In this document: positions 59,223 to 64,000 of the stretch, piece after piece
How positions within the stretch are numbered: position 1 is the stretch's first letter
Layout of the letters: each line of letters begins with the position of its first letter
Assembly (NCBI RefSeq): GCF_009834185.1
Contig: NZ_CP047173.1
Coordinates: forward strand, 2,542,001 to 2,606,000
DNA length: 64,000 nucleotides
Direction of reading: 5' to 3'
Source: Rathayibacter sp. VKM Ac-2760
GTDB lineage: Bacteria > Actinomycetota > Actinomycetes > Actinomycetales > Microbacteriaceae
Position numbers and translations under genes: made by a program
The notes under the pieces: model-generated
The model's database searches: none
What the model saw: only the letters and a program-made list of their open reading frames with translations
What the model was told of the DNA's origin: nothing

Positions 59223-60662
59223 ATGACCGACTCCCCCACGCGCGCGAGCGTCGGACTGCGCTCGGAGCGCGGCCCGATCCTCCTAGCGCTGATGATCTCG
59301 ACCGCCCTGGTCGCCCTCGACGCGACGATCCTCTCGACAGCGGTGCCCTCGATCGTGGCGGACCTCGGCGGCTTCGAGCAGTTCCCGTGGCTGTTCTCGG
59401 TCTACCTGCTCGCACAGGCGGTCTCCGTCCCCCTCTACGGCAAGCTGTCCGACGTGGTCGGCCGCAAGCCCATCATGCTGATCGGGATCGGACTCTTCCT
59501 CCTCGGCTCGCTGCTCTGCGGCCTGGCCTGGAGCATGCCGGCGCTGATCGCCTTCCGCGCCCTCCAGGGCCTGGGCGCCGGAGCGATCCAGCCGATGGGC
59601 ATCACCATCGCCGGCGACATCTACACGGTCGCCGAGCGCGCGAAGACGCAGGGCTACCTCGCGAGCGTCTGGGGCATCTCCTCGGTCGTCGGCCCCACCC
59701 TCGGCGGCGTCCTGTCCGACCTCGGTGCCTGGCGCTGGATCTTCCTGGTCAACATCCCGCTCTGCCTGCTCGCGGCGTTCCTCCTGGTCCGGAGCTTCCG
59801 CGAGACCACGCGCGGCGAGCGCACCCCGCTCGACCTCGCCGGCGCCTCGGTCCTCGCGGTCGGCACGGCGCTGCTCATCCTCGGCCTGCTCGAGGGCGGC
59901 AACGCCTGGCCGTGGCTGTCGCCGGCGGGAGTCGGCGTGTTCGTGGTCGCCGCGCTCGCCTTCGCCGGCTTCGTGGCCATCGAGCGTCGGGCGGTGGCGC
60001 CGGTGCTGCCGCTCTGGGTGCTCACCCGGCGGGTCCTGGTCTCGACCAGCCTCGTCTCGGTCACCGTCGGCGCGATCACGCTCGGCGTCACGTCCTACTT
60101 CCCGACCTTCGCGCAGGGCGTGCTCGGCAGCTCCGCGCTCGGAGCCGGCTTCGCGGTCGCCGCGATGACGCTCGGCTGGCCGGTCGCGGCGAGCCTCTCC
60201 GGGCGGCTGTACCTGCGGATCGGCTTCCGGCGCACCGCCTTCATCGGAGCCTCGCTGGTGACGGTCGGCACCGGGCTGACCATCCTCCTCGGCGCCTCGT
60301 CGAGCCTCTGGGAGATCGCGGGCTTCTGCGTGCTGATCGGCGCGGGGATGGGCCTGGTCGCGACGCCGACCCTCATCCGCGCGCAGGCGAGCGTGGAGTG
60401 GAACGAGCGCGGCGTGGTCTCGTCGACGAACTTCTTCGCCCGCAACATCGGCAGCGCCGTGGCGGTCGCGGTCTTCGGCGCGATCGTCAACGCGCAGGCG
60501 GGCGGCGGCGACCCCACGCCCGAGGGCCTCGCGGCCGGCACCCGCTTCGTCTGCATCGCGCTGACGGTGCTCGCGGTCGGGATGCTCTTCGCGGTCCGAG
60601 CGATGCCGAAGGACGCGCCGCGACCGGCCGACGCTCCCGCGACGTCCCCGGCGGAGTCCTAG
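59223..60662 (+). CDS. MFS drug:H+ antiporter, DHA2 (EmrB/QacA) family
   Basis: The 479-residue protein has 14 predicted-looking hydrophobic segments and the DHA2 motifs: LVALDATILSTAVPSI (motif D1), GKLSDVVGRKP (motif A), FRALQGLGAGAIQP (motif B) and GPTLGGVLSDLGAWRWIFLVNIP (motif C, antiporter). It exports drugs or toxic metabolites across the membrane. The ATG at 59223 fits a leaderless promoter. Its stop overlaps the convergent glycosyltransferase stop. Confidence 0.92.
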   Translation: MTDSPTRASVGLRSERGPILLALMISTALVALDATILSTAVPSIVADLGGFEQFPWLFSVYLLAQAVSVPLYGKLSDVVGRKPIMLIGIGLFLLGSLLCGLAWSMPALIAFRALQGLGAGAIQPMGITIAGDIYTVAERAKTQGYLASVWGISSVVGPTLGGVLSDLGAWRWIFLVNIPLCLLAAFLLVRSFRETTRGERTPLDLAGASVLAVGTALLILGLLEGGNAWPWLSPAGVGVFVVAALAFAGFVAIERRAVAPVLPLWVLTRRVLVSTSLVSVTVGAITLGVTSYFPTFAQGVLGSSALGAGFAVAAMTLGWPVAASLSGRLYLRIGFRRTAFIGASLVTVGTGLTILLGASSSLWEIAGFCVLIGAGMGLVATPTLIRAQASVEWNERGVVSSTNFFARNIGSAVAVAVFGAIVNAQAGGGDPTPEGLAAGTRFVCIALTVLAVGMLFAVRAMPKDAPRPADAPATSPAES

Positions 60663-61438
60663 CGCAGACCGCGGCGAGCGGCCGCGACGGTCCGCAGCCG
60701 CTCCAGGTGCCGGCGCCGGGTGCGGTGGATCCAGCGCTGCACGGGGTCGCCGAGTCCGGGGTGCCGCCGGAGAGTGTGCAGGGCCCGGTCGAGGCGCCGC
60801 ACCATGTCGGCGGGGGCGCCGAACGGTCGCGCCGAGATGCCGACCTCGAGGTGGCGGTCGTAGACGATGCGGTGGCGCAGCCCCAGGTGCACGCTGATCT
60901 CGACGTCGTCGTGCACGTACGGGTCGTCGCGATGCATCTCCTCGGCGATCTCCGCCCACGCGGAGCGGCGGACGGCGCAGTTCGAGCCGAAGAGCGGCCA
61001 GTTCGCAAGGGCTGATCCCATCAGCACGAAGTACGCGTCCATATAGACGATCCGCGCGAGCACCTGCGCGACCGGCCCGAGCTCGACGAAGCGGCCGGGA
61101 CCGGTGACGGCGCCCACCGCAGGGTCGGCGAAGTGCGCCGCGATCCGGGCGAGCCAGTGCCGGTCGGGCTGCGAGTCCGCGTCCAGGCGCGCGAGCACGT
61201 CGCCGTGCGCCTCGTCGAAGCCGTGGGCGGTGCTGGCGGGGATGCCGCTGCCGCCGTGCACGATCACCCTCGCCCCCGCCGCGCGGGCGATGTCCGCGCT
61301 GTCGTCGGTGCTGCCGTCGTCGACGACGACGATCTCGAAGGGGGTGAGGGTCTGCTCGGCGAGGAGGGCGAGCAGCCGCTCGAGATGCCGGGCGTCGTCC
61401 TTGACGGGGACGACGACCGAGAGGCGTCGGGAGTCCAT
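60659..61438 (-). CDS. Family 2 glycosyltransferase
   Basis: The 259-residue GT-A enzyme shows LSVVVPVKDDARHLERLLALLAEQ, EIVVVDDGSTDDSADIA, the DXD-type LARLDADSQPDRHWL and NCAVRRSAWAEI, with acceptor-site DDVEISVHL. No membrane helices are evident. The ATG at 61438 starts MDSRRLSVVVPV. It probably adds a sugar to a lipid or wall polymer; neither donor nor acceptor is deducible. Confidence 0.9.
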   Translation of the reverse strand: MDSRRLSVVVPVKDDARHLERLLALLAEQTLTPFEIVVVDDGSTDDSADIARAAGARVIVHGGSGIPASTAHGFDEAHGDVLARLDADSQPDRHWLARIAAHFADPAVGAVTGPGRFVELGPVAQVLARIVYMDAYFVLMGSALANWPLFGSNCAVRRSAWAEIAEEMHRDDPYVHDDVEISVHLGLRHRIVYDRHLEVGISARPFGAPADMVRRLDRALHTLRRHPGLGDPVQRWIHRTRRRHLERLRTVAAARRGLR

Positions 61439-61646
61439 CAGGACAGTCAACGCGATGCGGGCCCGCCCCCGCACGTCCGCCACGCCCGACGACAGGTCGA
61501 TCGGCGTGTCGCCAGGGTCGGCGCCCGCCCGCGGAGGATCGTCCCGGGGAGTCCCGCGCGGCCGACAATCGCGCCCGCACGACCGGTATTCTCGAAGAGG
61601 CGTTCCGGCGGGCGGAGCGCTCTGGCCGAGGGTGCAGGTGGCGCGC

Positions 61647-62264
61647 GTGTGGTTCCGCCGTCGACCCAGGTTCAAGATGCAGCCGTACGACCCGGACGAG
61701 AACCCGTCGCGCGAGCCCGTGTCGGTCGAGGAGGCCACCGAGGAAGGTCTGCTGCTCGCGCAGTACGCGAGCCGCATGGCCGTGAAGAACCGCGTGCTGA
61801 TGGACGGACTGGCCGAGGGCGTCCCCTTCGACGTGGGCCACTACTCCGTCATCGCCGCTGCGGAGCTGGAGAAGCTCGCCGGCGAGTCGGAGGCCGCCGC
61901 CGAGCGCCTGCGCGCCATCGCCGCGGACGCGACCCTGGTCGGCGGCCGCTCCGACCACGTGCACGACTACCGCTCCGCGGACATCGACAACCTCGACCAC
62001 CGCGAGCGGCTCTCGCTCGCCGTGGCCGATTCGCTCCGCCACCGCGCGCGGGACGAGCAGTACCTCGCCGCGCTCGTCGACGATGCGCGGCAGGACGCGT
62101 GGCGCGAGCTCTCGCAGTCGATCGAGGAGACGCTCGACCGGGCGCCGCGGATCGACGCGGACGACGAGGAGTACCGCCGCGACCGCTCGGTGCGGATGGC
62201 GCTCGTCGTCGTCGACGACCTGGCGCAGCTCGCCGCGGAGCGCGGGGTCGTCCTCGAGGAGTGA
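61647..62264 (+). CDS. Conserved protein of unknown function with acidic helical body
   Basis: I do not recognise a function. Starting at the GTG at 61647 (MWFRRRPRFKMQPYDPDENPSRE) the 205-residue protein has a basic N terminus and a helical, Glu/Ala-rich body (EEGLLLAQYASRMAVKNRVLMDGLAEG, AAAELEKLAGESEAAAERLR, SLAVADSLRHRARDEQYLAALVDDARQDAWREL). AGGTGG six bases upstream supports the GTG; an ATG at 61677 is an alternative. It has no signal peptide. Confidence 0.65.
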   Translation: MWFRRRPRFKMQPYDPDENPSREPVSVEEATEEGLLLAQYASRMAVKNRVLMDGLAEGVPFDVGHYSVIAAAELEKLAGESEAAAERLRAIAADATLVGGRSDHVHDYRSADIDNLDHRERLSLAVADSLRHRARDEQYLAALVDDARQDAWRELSQSIEETLDRAPRIDADDEEYRRDRSVRMALVVVDDLAQLAAERGVVLEE

Positions 62265-62304
62265 GGACGGGGGCGTCCGGCCGGAAGGCCGTCCGCCCGG
62301 AGGG

Positions 62305-62916
62305 TCAGGCCCAGCCGGCCCGGAACGACTCGGTCGCCTCGGCCGAGCGCTCGCGCACGGCCTCGAGCAGCTCCGTCATCGACGAGCTGCGGAGGAACGC
62401 GAGCCGGTCGAGCTCCGTGACGGGCGCGACGCCGGCGAGCTGCCACGCGTGCGCCGTCGGATCCTCGGCCAGCTCCACGACCGCGCCGTAGCGCTGCTCG
62501 ACGAACTCGCTCGCGACCGCCAGCGCCGTGCGGACGGCGGACTCGGCCGATCGCAGCAGCTCCTCGTGCTCCGGGGCCCATTCGAGCGGCGGCAGGGTGC
62601 GCACCTCAGCCTTCGGATACGGGTCGTCGTCGTACCAGCGGACGACCTCGAAGCGCTCCTCCCCCACCGAGTCGATGGTGACGAACGACTCCGCGCCGTC
62701 GATGTTGAGGATCTTCGCCACGGCACCGACCGGGAAGCGCTGATCGCCGCCGCCGACCTCCTGTCCGCGCTCGATCAGGACGACGCCGAAGGAGAGCGAT
62801 TCGTCCTCGAGCACGTCGCCGAGCATCCGCAGATACCGCGGCTCGAACAGCCGGAGCGGGAGCGGCATGTGCGGCAGCAGCACGGAGCCGAGCGGAAACA
62901 TCGGGAGGTCAGGCAC
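62305..62916 (-). CDS. LON peptidase substrate-binding domain protein
   Basis: The 203-residue protein is a stand-alone Lon N-terminal (PUA-like) domain: LPMFPLGSVLLPHMPLPLRLFEPRYLRMLGD, FGVVLIERGQEVGG, VGAVAKIL and FVTIDSVGEERFEVV, followed by a helical C-terminal half. ATPase and protease parts are absent, as usual for this family (YcbB/LonN type). The GTG at 62916 is chosen by family N termini; no ribosome site is seen. Confidence 0.88.
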   Translation of the reverse strand: MPDLPMFPLGSVLLPHMPLPLRLFEPRYLRMLGDVLEDESLSFGVVLIERGQEVGGGDQRFPVGAVAKILNIDGAESFVTIDSVGEERFEVVRWYDDDPYPKAEVRTLPPLEWAPEHEELLRSAESAVRTALAVASEFVEQRYGAVVELAEDPTAHAWQLAGVAPVTELDRLAFLRSSSMTELLEAVRERSAEATESFRAGWA

Positions 62917-63044
62917 GAGAACAGCGAACCACGTCGTGCGGAGAGCGGCCACTACGGGCTTCCGGACCGCGGACGTGCTAGCGCCCGACGGCGTCGATAT
63001 CGGAGGAACACCGTCCGTTAACCAGAAGGGAGGAAGATCCGCCC

Positions 63045-63254
63045 GTGACCGCTGAAGTGAACCTCGACCAGATCGTCTCCGAAGTGTCCGCGCGCCTGCG
63101 CACCCGCTTCCCCGACCGCCCCGCCGACGAGGTGGAGGCGGCCGTCCAGAAGGAGCTCGACTCCCTCGCGGACCGCCCCGTCCAGGACTACCTCTCGGTC
63201 CTCACCGAGCGCGCCGCGAAGTCACGCCTGAAGAAGTCCCGCCCGGACGCCTGA
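63045..63254 (+). CDS. Small three-helix protein of unknown function
   Basis: The 69-residue protein (VNLDQIVSEVSARLRTRFPDRPADEV, EAAVQKELDSLADRPVQDYLSVLTERAAKSRLKKS) looks like the three-helix-bundle dimerisation domain found in small actinobacterial proteins. GGGAGGA lies about 10 bases before the GTG. It stands alone before two hairpins; no function is assigned. Confidence 0.75.
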   Translation: MTAEVNLDQIVSEVSARLRTRFPDRPADEVEAAVQKELDSLADRPVQDYLSVLTERAAKSRLKKSRPDA

Positions 63255-63279
63255 CGCGCCGCCACTCCTCCACTCCGCA

Positions 63280-63398
63280 GAAGTCGTCGTACTCGCCGCC
63301 CGAGTACGACGACTTCCGCGCACGCGCGGCGGGGTCCGACGGCGAGGTCGCGTCGAGCACGCAGGAGTTGTCGTACTCGGAGTGCGAGTACGACGACT
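63280..63398. repeat. Two related hairpins downstream of the small gene
   Basis: The first has perfect 16-bp arms GAAGTCGTCGTACTCG (63280-63295) and complement (63301-63316) with a 5-base loop. The second has 14-bp arms with one G-T mismatch (63366-63379 and 63385-63398) and a 5-base loop. They share the arm core GTCGTACTCG and may be a duplicated intergenic element or tandem terminators. Confidence 0.8.
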
Positions 63399-63448
63399 TT
63401 CGCGGTCTCGAGGCACGGATCGGCGGCGCGACGAAGAGGGGACGGAAG

Positions 63449-63522
63449 TAGGGCGTACGGGACTTGAACCCGTGACCGACGGATTATGAGTCCGCTGCTC
63501 TGACCGGCTGAGCTAACGCCCC
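63449..63522 (-). tRNA. tRNA with CAT anticodon (elongator Met or Ile2)
   Basis: The 74-nt cloverleaf has acceptor GGGGCGT/ACGCCCT, D arm AGCTCAGCCGGTCAGAGC, anticodon stem GCGGA/TCCGT with loop CTCATAA, variable GGTC and T arm ACGGGTTCAAGTCCCGT. The first pair is G1-U72, which is unusual for either type. The loop suits both elongator tRNA-Met and the lysidine-modified tRNA-Ile2; the initiator is excluded because it lacks the three G-C pairs in the anticodon stem. Confidence 0.85.
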
Positions 63523-63550
63523 GCGGCGCCCGAGGGAGCGGGGCGGACCG

Positions 63551-64000
63551 TCAGGAGGCGGCTCGGCCTGCCGGAGCGGACGCTGCGTCGGCGGCCGGAT
63601 CGGCCACCGGCTCCCCACGATACAGGCTCTCGAAAGTGCTGATCGTGCGGTTGATGTCGTGGGCGGCGACGATGCGGAGCGAGGCGCGCTTGAGCGACTC
63701 GAGGCGCTCCGGGTCGGCCGAGAGCACGTCGGTCAGGCGGTCGGCCAGGGCCTGGGCGTTGCCGGGCTCGAAGAGGTGGCCGTTCTCGCCGTCGTGGACG
63801 AGGTGCGGGAGCGCCATCGCGTCGGCGGCGACCACGGGGAGGGCCGACGCCATCGCCTCCATGGTCGCGATGCTCTGCAGCTCGGCGATGGAGGGCATCG
63901 CGAAGACGGTGGCGCGGGTGTACGCCTCCTTCAGCTCGGCGTCGGAGACGTAGCCGGTGAAGTGGACGCGGTCGGCGATGCCGAGGGTCGACGCGAGCTG
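63551..64000 (-). CDS. Family 4 glycosyltransferase, C-terminal part (5' end outside window)
   Basis: The frame is open to the window edge. The visible 149 residues hold the donor-binding half of a GT-B enzyme: GIADRVHFTGYVSDAELKEAY, FAMPSIAELQSIATMEAMASALPVVA with the EX7E-type region, and HDGENGHLFEPGN, followed by LADRLTDVLSADPERL and a Pro/Ala tail. It resembles PimB/mannosyltransferase-type GT4 enzymes of actinobacterial glycolipid synthesis, but the acceptor-binding half is missing from view. Confidence 0.88.
   Translation of the reverse strand, partial: QLASTLGIADRVHFTGYVSDAELKEAYTRATVFAMPSIAELQSIATMEAMASALPVVAADAMALPHLVHDGENGHLFEPGNAQALADRLTDVLSADPERLESLKRASLRIVAAHDINRTISTFESLYRGEPVADPAADAASAPAGRAAS

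Overview
This window is high-GC actinobacterial chromosome, and several features point to a Microbacteriaceae-like organism (Rathayibacter/Clavibacter/Curtobacterium type; the family is inferred, the genus is a guess). The pointers are very GC-rich genes with many GTG starts, a homodimeric-type aceE followed by a PucR-like regulator and fabD-fabH-acpP-fabF, a DUF3145 gene, yceD-rpmF-rnc-mutM, F420 biosynthesis, leaderless promoters, and a scattered short element (GGTCGAGTAGC...GTATCGAGACC).

Layout. 1-6.3 kb: molybdenum cofactor genes (moeA, cut by the window edge, then moaC, mogA-like, moaE) leading into a two-gene xanthine dehydrogenase in which the [2Fe-2S] and Mo subunits are fused. 6.4-26 kb: a nearly complete purine-to-ammonia pathway: 8-oxoguanine deaminase, XdhC, allantoinase, uricase, guanine deaminase, PucR, HIU hydrolase, OHCU decarboxylase, a MocA-like nucleotidyltransferase, a SufU-like protein, an RpiR-type regulator, allantoate amidohydrolase, a PucG aminotransferase and two amidases. 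Two secreted proteins and a frameshifted HNH gene are interspersed. 26-31 kb: a DUF1275 membrane protein, a hipBA toxin-antitoxin pair and the mutM-rnc-rpmF-DUF177 housekeeping group. 31.3-38.5 kb: one long minus-strand operon for hydantoin/dihydropyrimidine use (nitrilase-type amidohydrolase, dihydropyrimidinase, LLM flavin/F420 oxidoreductase, four-gene ABC importer), divergent from cofD of F420 synthesis. 39.8-45 kb: assorted genes and a tRNA-Val. 45.3-54.4 kb: aceE and the fatty acid synthesis operon, then about 0.8 kb of repeat-rich non-coding DNA and DUF3145. 54.6-64 kb: PadR regulator, a secreted coiled-coil wall protein, a second DNA-polymerase-I-like enzyme next to a perfect LexA box, an MFS pump, glycosyltransferases, small unknown genes and a CAT-anticodon tRNA.

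How it works together. Guanine is deaminated to xanthine, oxidised to urate by the Mo enzyme (matured by XdhC, with cofactor from the moe/moa genes), then opened through HIU, OHCU, allantoin, allantoate and ureidoglycine. The most striking pattern is regulatory: six intergenic sites with an exact 11-bp period (GAAAC/GTNAC-like half sites, AC-n9-AC) lie in front of the purine, amide and hydantoin transcription units. This matches the known architecture of GlnR nitrogen-control boxes and suggests that one nitrogen regulator governs both catabolic islands. A second, local layer is a near-perfect 11-bp palindrome in front of the pucG-allC-rpiR-sufU operon, probably the operator of the RpiR protein.

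Limits: gene functions rest on recognisable motifs read by eye; no database or folding computation was run.
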